A stretch of DNA of 64,000 nucleotides from positions 62,001 through 126,000 of the forward strand of contig DYEX01000127.1 in assembly GCA_020725525.1 (NCBI GenBank), given 5' to 3'. A program made the translations under genes and the position numbers. Below, piece after piece: positions 47,726 to 56,883 of this stretch. The notes under the pieces were generated by a model. It ran no database searches and was not told the DNA's origin. It worked only from the letters and a program-made list of their open reading frames with translations. Position 1 is the first letter of the stretch, and each line of letters begins with the position of its first letter. The DNA is from Desulfovirgula sp. (GTDB taxonomy: Bacteria; Bacillota; Desulfotomaculia; Desulfotomaculales; Desulfovirgulaceae).

Positions 47726-50383
47726 TTGGCCTTACCAGCTTGGTGGCAGGTGGTTACGCCCCACAAGGACATTAGGGAGAAGTCTTTCACGGAGGCGGTT
47801 TTCGCCGCCGATCTGGGCGATGTGTTAAGCGGTACGGCACCGGAGGAGTACCGCGACCCGCGCCTCTTTTTTGCCAAGACATACCTTACGGCGGGGCTGA
47901 AAAACCTGGCCCGCAACGTAATAGAGCGTTTAACCTCCGGCCGGGGCAACCCCGTGATCCAGCTCCAGACCCCCTTCGGCGGCGGCAAGACCCACGCCCT
48001 GATCACCCTTTACCACCTTGTAAAATCTTTTTCAGAAATAAATCACATTGAACAGGTGAAGGAACTGGTGTCGGAGACCATCGGGTTTACCGGGGTGCGG
48101 GTGGCAGCCTTTGTAGGCACGGCGGCTGACCCCGTAAAGGGAAAGACGCCCTGGGGAGAAATTGCCCATCAGCTCGGCTGCTATGAAGTGGTCAAGGATC
48201 ACGATGTGCGTCGGGTGGCACCGGGCAAGGAACGGATCAAAGAAATCCTCCAGAAAGGCGGGCCAGCCCTTATCCTCATCGATGAGCTGCTGGAGTACAT
48301 CGTCAAGGCCAACCGGGTGGAAAAGGTGGAAAGGATCACCCAGGGCCAGACCCTGGCGTTCCTTCAGGAGCTTTCGGAGTCGGTGGCCGCTTCGGGAAAA
48401 ACGGCTTTAGTTTTGACGCTTCCCGCAAGCATCCTGGAACATTATGACGAAGAAGCCGAAAAGGCCCTTGCTCAGTTGCAGAAGGTTTCCGGAAGGGTAG
48501 AGAGCATATACGTCCCAGTAGAGGGAATGGAAGTCTACGAAGTGATCCGGAAGAGGCTATTTGAAGACCTGGGCGACCAGAAGGTCCATCGCCAGGTAGC
48601 AGAGCAATATCTCAAGCTTTACCAGGGGTTGGGTACCGAGGTTCCAGGTGAGGTAAAGGAAACAGCCTTCCGGGAAAAAATCGAGCGGGCCTACCCTTTT
48701 CACCCGGAGTTTATCGACGTTTTGTACGAACGCTGGGGGTCGTATCCCACTTTTCAGCGGACGCGGGGCGTTTTAAGGCTCCTGGCCCAGGTGGTGGGCG
48801 ATCTTTACGAACGGAAGGTTTCTGGTCCCCTCATTCAATCGTCGCTGGTAAACCTGTCGTCCCTTCCGATCAGGCGGGAGTTCGTCAAGCACATCGGCAA
48901 CGAATACGATAGCGTCATTAACTCCGACATTCACGGTAAAGCAGCACGGATCGACCAGGAGATGGGCAGCGAATACGAAAAATACGGGATTGCCAGAGGG
49001 CTGGCCACTGCTGTTTTCCTTTACTCTTTCAGCGGTGCCCAGCGGCGCGGCGTGACCCTGCCCTGGCTAAGGGTAGCCCTCTTGCGGGAAGGGATCCCTA
49101 CCACTATCGTCGGCGATGCGGTAAATAAACTGGAAGAATCGCTCTGGTATTTCCACGCGGAAAAGCACGTCTACAGCTTTAAGAACCAGCCGAACCTCAA
49201 TAAAGTCATCACCGACAGAGAAGAAACGATTGAGGAAGGCCAAATCCGGGAGGCCCTTTCCGAAAACCTGACCAGGTTGGCAAAAGAAGGGCCTTTCGAG
49301 GTATATCTGTGGCCGCGGGAAGCAACTGGCGTATCAGATAACAGGCGGCTGAAACTGGTGGTGTTTGACCCCGAGCTCAAGGAAGGTGCGCCGGAGACAA
49401 AGGCTTTTGCAAAAGAGCTTTTGGAGAAAGCCGGAGCTACTTTTCGGGTTTACCGCAACATTGTTTTTGCCCTGGCGGTAGATCAGGACGCCTACACTGG
49501 GCTAAAAGGAAAGCTCAGGCGGTACCTCGCCTTAAAAGATATAGCAAAGGATACCTCATTGTCTTTAGCACCTGCTTCCCGCGAAGATCTGCAGGCTAAA
49601 TTAAAGCAAGCAGAAAAAGATATCCCTTTCCAGGTCATCAACGCCTACCGTCACGTAGGCTGGGGCGGCAACGGCGGCGTTGTCTGGCGGGACATGGGGC
49701 TGCCGTCAACTGGGGAAGGTTCCCTTACGGGACGGGTATTCCGCTATCTCAAGGACGAAAAGCCGATCTTGTCCTCCATAACGCCAAAACTGGTTTTGGA
49801 GAAGGGTATAGGCCAGGACGAAGAGGAAAAGAGCATCCAGGAGATTTACGACATCTTCTTGAAAACGCCCGGCTTTCCCTGCTTGGAAAACGAGGAGGTA
49901 TTACTGAAGGCCGTCAGAGAGGGGGCCGAAAAGGGCGTTTTTGGTGTTCGCACGGGAGACAGACTGTTTTTCAGGGAATCTCCTTTAAATCCGGAATCTG
50001 ATTCCCTGATAGTGCGACCGGAAAAGGCCGCCCAGGAGAAAAAGTCTTCGTCCGACAAGCCGGGATATGAGAGAGAAACCGTTCCTGGTGGTACAGAAGA
50101 GGTGAAAGAAAAACCTGAATCGGAACCAGGAAGTTCGCCGAGTGGCGATAAAGAAAAGCGGCCGCGTAAACTTGTGATAAAAGCAAGCGTCCCCTGGGAC
50201 AAACTTTCTTCTATCGTCACCGGCGTGATCAGGCCCTTAAAGACGTCCGGGGCAGAACCGGAAATCACCATTGAAATCAAGGCCGAAACCCCCGGTGGTT
50301 TTGACCGTACCACGTTGGATACTAAGGTAAAAGAAACTCTTTCGCAGTTGGGGGCGAGGATCATGCAGTGGGATGAGGAATAA
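47726..50383 (+). CDS. DUF499 family ATPase
   Basis: VIQLQTPFGGGKTHALITLYHLVKS; ALILIDELLEYIVKAN; length and operon context. Confidence 0.88.
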   Translation: MALPAWWQVVTPHKDIREKSFTEAVFAADLGDVLSGTAPEEYRDPRLFFAKTYLTAGLKNLARNVIERLTSGRGNPVIQLQTPFGGGKTHALITLYHLVKSFSEINHIEQVKELVSETIGFTGVRVAAFVGTAADPVKGKTPWGEIAHQLGCYEVVKDHDVRRVAPGKERIKEILQKGGPALILIDELLEYIVKANRVEKVERITQGQTLAFLQELSESVAASGKTALVLTLPASILEHYDEEAEKALAQLQKVSGRVESIYVPVEGMEVYEVIRKRLFEDLGDQKVHRQVAEQYLKLYQGLGTEVPGEVKETAFREKIERAYPFHPEFIDVLYERWGSYPTFQRTRGVLRLLAQVVGDLYERKVSGPLIQSSLVNLSSLPIRREFVKHIGNEYDSVINSDIHGKAARIDQEMGSEYEKYGIARGLATAVFLYSFSGAQRRGVTLPWLRVALLREGIPTTIVGDAVNKLEESLWYFHAEKHVYSFKNQPNLNKVITDREETIEEGQIREALSENLTRLAKEGPFEVYLWPREATGVSDNRRLKLVVFDPELKEGAPETKAFAKELLEKAGATFRVYRNIVFALAVDQDAYTGLKGKLRRYLALKDIAKDTSLSLAPASREDLQAKLKQAEKDIPFQVINAYRHVGWGGNGGVVWRDMGLPSTGEGSLTGRVFRYLKDEKPILSSITPKLVLEKGIGQDEEEKSIQEIYDIFLKTPGFPCLENEEVLLKAVREGAEKGVFGVRTGDRLFFRESPLNPESDSLIVRPEKAAQEKKSSSDKPGYERETVPGGTEEVKEKPESEPGSSPSGDKEKRPRKLVIKASVPWDKLSSIVTGVIRPLKTSGAEPEITIEIKAETPGGFDRTTLDTKVKETLSQLGARIMQWDEE

Positions 50384-50469
50384 CTGTTTATTTGGTTCTT
50401 TGCTAATTCGTGTGGGTAAACATTTGTTCTTGTTTAATTCATACGGCCATTCACCGGAGCGAAGCAAAT

Positions 50470-50580
50470 GCCCTTGACATGGAGAATGCCCGCGTTAGCC
50501 TTGATTGGCAAGGAACCTGAGTAAAGCGGGGCTCCCTCCCGGCTCCTTAGAAACACAGTGCGAGGCTCCATGTCAAGGGC
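50470..50580. repeat. 111-bp element bounded by 15-bp perfect inverted repeats
   Basis: gcccttgacatggag ... ctccatgtcaagggc. Confidence 0.75.
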
Positions 50581-50714
50581 GATCGCAGGTATGGAAAGTG
50601 CCCTCTCAAAAAAAAGCGAAGAGCCAAATTATAAGTGAATCTACGAAGAAATTAATATTTGGCGGATAAATAAGCTTTAAATATTAACTCAAGTATCTAG
50701 TTGATCCTGTTGGT

Positions 50715-51710
50715 TTACGACGGTTTCATAAGATGAGCTATATCGCGTGCATTAAGTTGCGAAGTGATCCCTGGTCCTACATAAATGCTTACAGAATCTC
50801 TGGAGTTACCGAGAAGATCACGGAGCTTGTCTTTGACAGGCTTTGGTTTAACATCTAAGATGATTATTCTCTTAACATTCTTTATCGAATTCTTCAGCAA
50901 ATCTTTCACAGCCTGGTCATAATCAGGTATGCTATATCCACAGAATATCCATATATTTGCAGCTCTAAGAATCTGCCCAGCGTGCTCCCATACAGGTTGC
51001 AATTTATCATGTTTTATGCCTGCTCCTGGAGGAATGAGTAAAACTTCGTATCTCCGGCCTCGGCTGGGCCGAGAATCAATGTACTTTAAAATTTGACCGT
51101 CTGAAGAAAGAGTCCAATTCAGCGAGCCGTTTAGTTTAAGGAGAGGGATCTTACCAGTAACAGTGATGGGTCCATAAGTCCACTGAGAACTGAGAGGATG
51201 ACGCCCTAGAAGATGTTCTCCAACTTTACCATAATTGAAGCCACCGAGTCTTCCACTAGACGTGGGACCTAGTAATTTCTCAATGACTAGGTCGTAATTG
51301 GTAGTGACTATTCCAATTAAATCCACATTCTTTAAAACCTTGAGAAATTCCTGATAGCATTTTGGTACAACTTGCTGTTTCCGGATATGGTCGCCTGTGC
51401 CCCATTTGGTTTCATGGGCTGTTCCCACTTTCCAGTGCTTCGAAGATAATCGAAGCGCAAGAAACGACGCAAATTCTTCAAAAGAGAGTTCGTATTCAAA
51501 TTGCTGAAGCATTCTTGCGAATTCATCCACCACTCCTTTATGTGTAGGTTTCGTGGCATCCCAAACAGCCTTAACCTTGTCAATGAGCTTTCTCTGCCAC
51601 TTCCCAGGAAATAAGTTAGTGCGAATATCTCGCATATCCATAATCTCACTTGCAAGTGGTAATCCCCAAGCCTTTGAGAAACCTGCACCTATGAACATGG
51701 CAATTTTCAT
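50715..51710 (-). CDS. SIR2-like domain protein
   Basis: MFIGAGFSKAWGLPLA; IGIVTTNYDLVIEKLL; LLKLNGSLNW; IFCGYSIPDYDQAVKDLL. Confidence 0.8.
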   Translation of the reverse strand: MKIAMFIGAGFSKAWGLPLASEIMDMRDIRTNLFPGKWQRKLIDKVKAVWDATKPTHKGVVDEFARMLQQFEYELSFEEFASFLALRLSSKHWKVGTAHETKWGTGDHIRKQQVVPKCYQEFLKVLKNVDLIGIVTTNYDLVIEKLLGPTSSGRLGGFNYGKVGEHLLGRHPLSSQWTYGPITVTGKIPLLKLNGSLNWTLSSDGQILKYIDSRPSRGRRYEVLLIPPGAGIKHDKLQPVWEHAGQILRAANIWIFCGYSIPDYDQAVKDLLKNSIKNVKRIIILDVKPKPVKDKLRDLLGNSRDSVSIYVGPGITSQLNARDIAHLMKPS

Positions 51711-51984
51711 TATCGCATCGACCCCCTAAAATTGAACAATTAGCCTTTTTACCAATCATCTTGAGTACCTGCGAAACTTCAAAGCCTTGATTTCCAAGGA
51801 TTTTTTGGACCCATGATGCGAGCTTTACCTAATTCCTTCTTAATTTGCTTTAATTCCACACGTTTCCACTCCATTCCTCTTTGGGCGGTGCGTTTCGGAC
51901 AGAGAGAACAAAAAAAACAACCCCGCATAGCAACGCCCATTGATTTTTGATTTTGTAGTCGGTTCTGCTAAAATAAGCCAAAAA

Positions 51985-52381
51985 GAAAGCCCGCTAAGGG
52001 TAGGAAAATCGCACAAGGCAACCCGAAAAAGTGGAGGGAGGTGCCCGTCCCGCGGCCAGGAAAGTGCTGCGGGCCTGGCTTGAGGCGCGGGAAAAGAAAT
52101 ACCTCGGTTCGCCGTGGCTTTTCCCCGGCGCTTCGGGCGAAAAGCCCCTGACGGAGTGCGCCGCCTGGCGGGTGGTGAAGAAGTACGTATACCGCGCCAG
52201 GATACCCGGCTTGCATCCGCACACCCTGCGACACACCTGCGCCACGAACATGCTCCGGGCCGGGGCGGACCTGGTGACAGGGGCCACGGCGCTGGGATAC
52301 TCTCGGCTGGATACGGTGATGGCCTACACCAAGCCGAAGGTAGCCGACATGGAAAAGGCCCTGAAGAGGGCAGAAGCGTAG
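51985..52381 (+). pseudogene. frameshifted C-terminal remnant of a tyrosine recombinase
   Basis: QGNPKKWREVPVP in one frame continues as ARKVLRAWL..PHTLRHTCATNMLRAGADLVTGATALGYSRLDTVMAYTKP in another. Confidence 0.7.
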
Positions 52382-52504
52382 GACAGTATTTTATGCGGCA
52401 GCACTAATGCGGCGAAAGCAACAGCGTTCTAAGGCTTTAAAACGACAGTTCTAAAATCGGTACCGTTGCTGCGGCGGTTCTATAATACATCCTCCCAAAA
52501 GACC

Positions 52505-52545
52505 AAAAGGCACGGTTTCACCCCCGTGCCTTTCGCTTTTTCAAG
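52505..52545 (+). terminator. terminator-like hairpin
   Basis: aaaggcacggtttcacccccgtgcctttcgcttttt. Confidence 0.6.
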
Positions 52546-52645
52546 GGAGGTGACGTGACCGTGCGCGTAAAGCTGGCCGCCGGGCGACACTTTTTTCAGA
52601 TTGCCGACACCGGCAGTTTGCCCCGCCGCCCGCGCCCCGGTATAA

Positions 52646-52666
52646 TACTAGTGTAATATACTAGTA
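52646..52666. promoter_or_regulatory. 21-bp ACTAGT-type operator, copy 3, overlapping a TATAAT
   Basis: tactagtgtaatatactagta; ggTATAATactag. Confidence 0.75.
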
Positions 52667-52684
52667 CAGGGGTGGCACTGGAAC

Positions 52685-52981
52685 ATGCGGGACAGAAAAG
52701 TGATGCTGTACCTGGAAGAATTCGAGTACCGTCGGCTGAAGGAGCTGGCCGGGCGGGAAGGCAAAAGCATGAACGCTTTCGTGGTTGGGCTGGTCCGGAA
52801 TTTCGACATGCCGAAGCGGAAGGCGGTCGAGTGCAGTGAATACCGGTGCCGGGAATGCGGCAGGTCCACCTGGGCGGACATGTGGCAGACTGCCGCTCCC
52901 CCGGCCAGGTGCCCCTGGTGCGGCGGGGAGCTTGCCGACTGCGGACGGTGGGGCACGGTGGTCCTGGGAAGGGTGGAGTAA
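52685..52981 (+). CDS. RHH-like plus zinc-ribbon small protein
   Basis: RKVMLYLEEFEYRRLKELAGREGKSMNAFVVGLV..CRECGRSTWADM..CPWCGGEL. Confidence 0.6.
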   Translation: MRDRKVMLYLEEFEYRRLKELAGREGKSMNAFVVGLVRNFDMPKRKAVECSEYRCRECGRSTWADMWQTAAPPARCPWCGGELADCGRWGTVVLGRVE

Positions 52982-53182
52982 GTCCCCGGGCGGGGCGGCG
53001 CGGGCGACGCTCCGGCTTTCCGGCCTTCCATAAGATATGGGACAAATAGGACGAAAAAACAGGCGAAAACCGCCGGACTAACGACCGTCCGGCAACCAGA
53101 TACTATCAAAGGGCAATAATTGCCCTTTGGTCCCGGGCTGTAAACGCCCGGCTTTTTTTGTTTTGTGGGAGGTGATTCGTCC

Positions 53183-53404
53183 ATGCTCACCGAGCGGGAA
53201 ATTGAATCCATGCCCGCTTTCCTCACCGTGGAGGAAGCGGCTGGAATCCTGCGGCTCAAGCGGTCTACGGCTTACGAGTACGTGCGGCAGGGGATTATCC
53301 CCAGTATCCGCCTGGGCAGCTTCATCAGGGTGCCCAAGGCACGGCTTGTGGAGTGGATGAAGGCGGACGGGCAGGAAGAGGGCGGGAGGACGGCGAATCT
53401 CTAA
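53183..53404 (+). CDS. xis: excisionase-like HTH protein
   Basis: AFLTVEEAAGILRLKRSTAYEYVRQGIIPSIRLGSFIRVPKARLVEWM. Confidence 0.85.
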   Translation: MLTEREIESMPAFLTVEEAAGILRLKRSTAYEYVRQGIIPSIRLGSFIRVPKARLVEWMKADGQEEGGRTANL

Positions 53405-53448
53405 CCCGTCCCTCCGCCCGCAGTCAATGCGGGAGGTGTAAATAAGTC

Positions 53449-54591
53449 TTGCGGGGACATATTAAAAAACGGTCAAAGGACTCCTGGACTGTGGTCATTG
53501 AACTGGGACGCGACCCAGAGACTAACAAACGGCGGCAGAAGTGGATCACGGTGAGGGGTACCAAGCGCGAAGCGGAGGCGGTTTTAGCTGAAGCCCTGGT
53601 AGCCGCTGCACAAGGAAAATTCGGCTTGGCCCCCAACACCCTGACCGTAGCGGGGCTGTTGTCGGTCTGGCTCGATGCTTCGCGGCGTAAGTGGAAACCG
53701 ACGACAGAAGCATGTATGCGGTCGGGTGTTGACGTATGGGTGGAAGTCCTGGGGACAGTCCCTGTAGCAAAACTGACCGCCGCCGACATAGAGCGGGCGC
53801 TGACCCTGTTTGAGAAGGAGAGAAAATACGCGCCCAAGACCTGCCGTCGGCTGTTCGCGACCCTGCGGTGCGCCATGCACTGGGCGGTTAAGAGAAAACT
53901 TGTGGGGAGCAACCCGGTCGATGATGTGGAACCGCCCGCTATCCCGCGCCGGGAAGTGCGGGTCTGGACAGAAGAGGAAGTGTCGCGTTTCCTGGCGGTG
54001 GCTGTAAGGACGGAAAAAGCCATGCTGTTCCGTATGGCGCTGGCAACGGGAATGCGCCTGGGAGAACTCCTGGCCTTGAGGTGGGAGGACGTGGACTTTA
54101 AGTCAGGTGTGGTCTATGTACGCCGGACACTTGCAGACAAGGCTGCAGTTAAGGGGATAATCTTTCAGGAGCCGAAGTCAGCGGCGTCCATCCGGCGGGT
54201 ACCGCTTGACCCCGGTACAGTGCAGGCACTGAAAGAGCACAGAAAAAAGCAGGCCGCAGTCCGGCTAAAGGCGGGAGAAAAGTGGCAGGACTACAGCCTG
54301 GTTTTTTGTACAAAAAACGGTACGCCTTATGCTCACAGTGACGTGCGGCAGGCCATGCGAAGGCTCGTCAGAGAGGCAGGTGTACCGCGTATCCGTTTCC
54401 ATGATATTCGACACACACATGCCTCACTCCTGCTACGGCACGGCGTACACCCGAAAGTAGTGGCTGAACGGCTGGGACATGCCAGTGTAAAGACCACACT
54501 GGATATATACTCCCACCTGCTGCCGGACACCCAGGCAGCGGCTGCCGCAGCTATCGGGGAGGTATTGGGCGACGGCGTTAGCAAGCGTTAG
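53449..54591 (+). CDS. int: phage/ICE-type tyrosine integrase
   Basis: ATGMRLGELLALRWEDVDFKSGVVYVRRTL; FHDIRHTHASLLLRHGVHPKVVAERLGHASVKTTLDIYSHL. Confidence 0.95.
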   Translation: MRGHIKKRSKDSWTVVIELGRDPETNKRRQKWITVRGTKREAEAVLAEALVAAAQGKFGLAPNTLTVAGLLSVWLDASRRKWKPTTEACMRSGVDVWVEVLGTVPVAKLTAADIERALTLFEKERKYAPKTCRRLFATLRCAMHWAVKRKLVGSNPVDDVEPPAIPRREVRVWTEEEVSRFLAVAVRTEKAMLFRMALATGMRLGELLALRWEDVDFKSGVVYVRRTLADKAAVKGIIFQEPKSAASIRRVPLDPGTVQALKEHRKKQAAVRLKAGEKWQDYSLVFCTKNGTPYAHSDVRQAMRRLVREAGVPRIRFHDIRHTHASLLLRHGVHPKVVAERLGHASVKTTLDIYSHLLPDTQAAAAAAIGEVLGDGVSKR

Positions 54592-54610
54592 CAAACCGCC
54601 AGGAGCGGGC

Positions 54611-54640
54611 CTGGAACCCTTGCGGCGCAAGGGATTCCGG
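54611..54640. other. dyad immediately downstream of int; candidate attachment-site region
   Basis: CCCTTGCGgCGCAAGGG within ctggaacccttgcggcgcaagggattccgg. Confidence 0.4.
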
Positions 54641-54818
54641 CCCTACCCTTGATGCGTATTATTTGAAGTGTTTTGTGCTTCAGGTATGGTGATAAAATTC
54701 TCAAGCGCCTGTTGAAATAAGCAGCAATGGAAAAAAGTTGGCCCTTCACCCCTTAAAACTGACTGGCCAATCGTATAAAATGTACGAAGCAATAAACAAA
54801 AGAATGGAGGGTGGTTTT

Positions 54819-55826
54819 ATGAAGGGGTTGAAAAAGTTTTTCTCCCTGGCACTGGTTATTGTACTGATCTTTTCCCTGGCGGCCGGTGCGTGGGCCGCGC
54901 CAAAGGGTGGGGGGCAGTCCGGCCAGGCCAGAGGACATGTTGAACGGAACATGGAGCATGAACATGAAAGGAACATGAATGAAGGGGCCACGGTTGAGGA
55001 AAAAGAGCGGAACCAGAATAAGGAAAGAGAACGGGAAATGCATGAACAGAAGAAAGATCTGGAACAGGAGAAAAACGGGCTAAAAAAGCAGGAAAAAAAG
55101 AAGAGTGTGGCAGAACACGTTTATAAGGGTGTAGAAAACGCCCTGCATCATGTGAAAAACCCGGTGGCCCGGGCCGCTCTGCAGGCCATTTTGGAAGGGA
55201 GAAGCGTTGCTCAGGCGGTTTATGAAGCAAAGCAGTGCCTTAAGGATTGGAACGACCAGAATGAGATCGTCATCGTAGCCGGGGAATTGAAAGAGGCGCT
55301 GGAAGAGGATGTGTCTGCCGATAGCCTTACCAGGGCACAAGGCTATAAGCACCTGGGCGAGATGTTCATTAAGGCCGGAAAAATGGAGGATGCCCGTTCG
55401 CTGTTGGAGCAGGCCCTGAGGAACAACCCGGGTGACGATGAAATCTATTCTGTCTTAAATAAGGTTTTTGCTAAAGTAAAAGATAATAATAAGGTAAAAG
55501 TGTATATAAAAGGAAACATCCCCATGTTTGATGTGGCCCCCGTGGTTGAAAATGGTCGCGTCCTGGTGCCGCTCCGGGTACTGGCAGAGAGCCTCGGTGC
55601 CGCCGTTGATTACAAGGATAACACCATTAACATTCAACTCAACAACTCCACCGTGAAACTGGTAGTGGGCAGCGGGAAGGCATTGGTTGACGGAAACCCG
55701 GTTATGCTGGAGGTTCCCGCCAGGGTTGTTGACGGACGGACACTGGTACCTCTGCGCTTTATCGGGGAAGGTTTGAAAGCTAAAGTAAATTACTACCGGG
55801 AAGGCAACCTTGTGGCGGTAGAATAG
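54819..55826 (+). CDS. secreted copper-amine-oxidase-N (stalk) domain protein
   Basis: Signal peptide, charged coiled region, VENGRVLVPLRVLAESLGAAVDYKDNTINIQL and VDGRTLVPLRFIGEGL. Confidence 0.88.
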   Translation: MKGLKKFFSLALVIVLIFSLAAGAWAAPKGGGQSGQARGHVERNMEHEHERNMNEGATVEEKERNQNKEREREMHEQKKDLEQEKNGLKKQEKKKSVAEHVYKGVENALHHVKNPVARAALQAILEGRSVAQAVYEAKQCLKDWNDQNEIVIVAGELKEALEEDVSADSLTRAQGYKHLGEMFIKAGKMEDARSLLEQALRNNPGDDEIYSVLNKVFAKVKDNNKVKVYIKGNIPMFDVAPVVENGRVLVPLRVLAESLGAAVDYKDNTINIQLNNSTVKLVVGSGKALVDGNPVMLEVPARVVDGRTLVPLRFIGEGLKAKVNYYREGNLVAVE

Positions 55827-55990
55827 TAAATAAAATGCTCGCAAAAGCCACCCTATCGGGTGGCTTCGATATTATGATCCCCTGAACTGGGGCCAGGTTG
55901 CCCCACGATGAGAACCGCCGGGGTAAGTGGCCTATGCTGTGTTTACGGCCACTCACCCTTTATCCGGCCTTTTCCGCATCCGCTTCCAGG

Positions 55991-56821
55991 CTATGATATG
56001 TGGCTGCTTACCGCCATTTTTATCTCTCCGGTTATAATTCCTGGTTGTCCGCTTCCGATGGGGCGGTCATAAATTTTTACCAGGGGCATTACCATCATTA
56101 AAGAATTGGTCAGGAAACACTCGTCGGTATCAAGCAGTTCATGCGGGGAGACCGGCCGCTCCTGTGCCGCAATGCCCAGCCGGCGGCAGGTTTCCAGCAC
56201 CACCTGCCTCATGATGCCGGGCAGCAACCCCTGATCCGGAGAGGGAGTAACCACCTGGCCGTTTTTAACCAGGAAGATATTGCTCACCGCTCCTTCTGCC
56301 ACATAGCCGGCGGTGTTCAAAAAAAGTGCCTCATCCCACCCTCTTTCCCGGGCTTCCTTTTTGGCCAGCACATTTTCCAGGTAGTTTAAAGTTTTGAATT
56401 TTACCAGAGGAGATTGTTCATTACGCCGGAAAGATGACCAGCCGGCCCGAAACCCCTTCTGGTAGTCCAGGGTGCTGTAAGGCAGGGGGCGGGTGGAGAT
56501 GACCAGGTTGCCGGCGGCTTCGCCCGGGGCCGTTCCGGCGGAAAGGGTTAGACGCAGGGCGCCGTCAACGGTATTGTTTAGTTTTATTGTTTGATGTACC
56601 AGGCTGCCCAACTCAGTCAGTAACAGGGGCAGGGCCATCCCCAGGGCTGTGCATCCCTTCTCCAGCCGTTTCAGGTGTGCTTCCAGCAACACGGGTTGAC
56701 CCCCACGTACCAGGATGGTCTCAAAAAGGCCGTAGCCATAAAGGAATCCCTGGTCCAGTGCGGGAATTTGAGCGCGGCTTGCCGGCAGAAACTGGCCGTT
56801 TATACATATCACGGTGTTCAA
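55991..56821 (-). CDS. pabC: aminodeoxychorismate lyase
   Basis: DQGFLYGYGLFETILVRGGQPVLLEAHLKRLEKG; next to pabB/pabA. Confidence 0.9.
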   Translation of the reverse strand: MNTVICINGQFLPASRAQIPALDQGFLYGYGLFETILVRGGQPVLLEAHLKRLEKGCTALGMALPLLLTELGSLVHQTIKLNNTVDGALRLTLSAGTAPGEAAGNLVISTRPLPYSTLDYQKGFRAGWSSFRRNEQSPLVKFKTLNYLENVLAKKEARERGWDEALFLNTAGYVAEGAVSNIFLVKNGQVVTPSPDQGLLPGIMRQVVLETCRRLGIAAQERPVSPHELLDTDECFLTNSLMMVMPLVKIYDRPIGSGQPGIITGEIKMAVSSHIS

Positions 56822-56883
56822 TTATCTATCACCTCACCGCATCCTCGTCATTACGGTTTTGCTGAACATTCACTGGTATTCGA

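Noticed and set aside
39943-50383. Calling the defence operon DISARM or BREX
   Set aside because: No DrmA/DrmB (DUF1998) or PglZ/BrxC signatures; the helicase/DUF1156/DUF499 set fits the Hma-type proposal better
50455-50600. Retron-like ncRNA, because of the long flanking inverted repeats
   Set aside because: No reverse transcriptase gene lies nearby, so a retron call is unsupported; kept only as an unexplained inverted-repeat element
54600-54660. tRNA gene at the integration boundary
   Set aside because: The dyad near 54625 does not make a cloverleaf with a recognisable T-arm or anticodon arm
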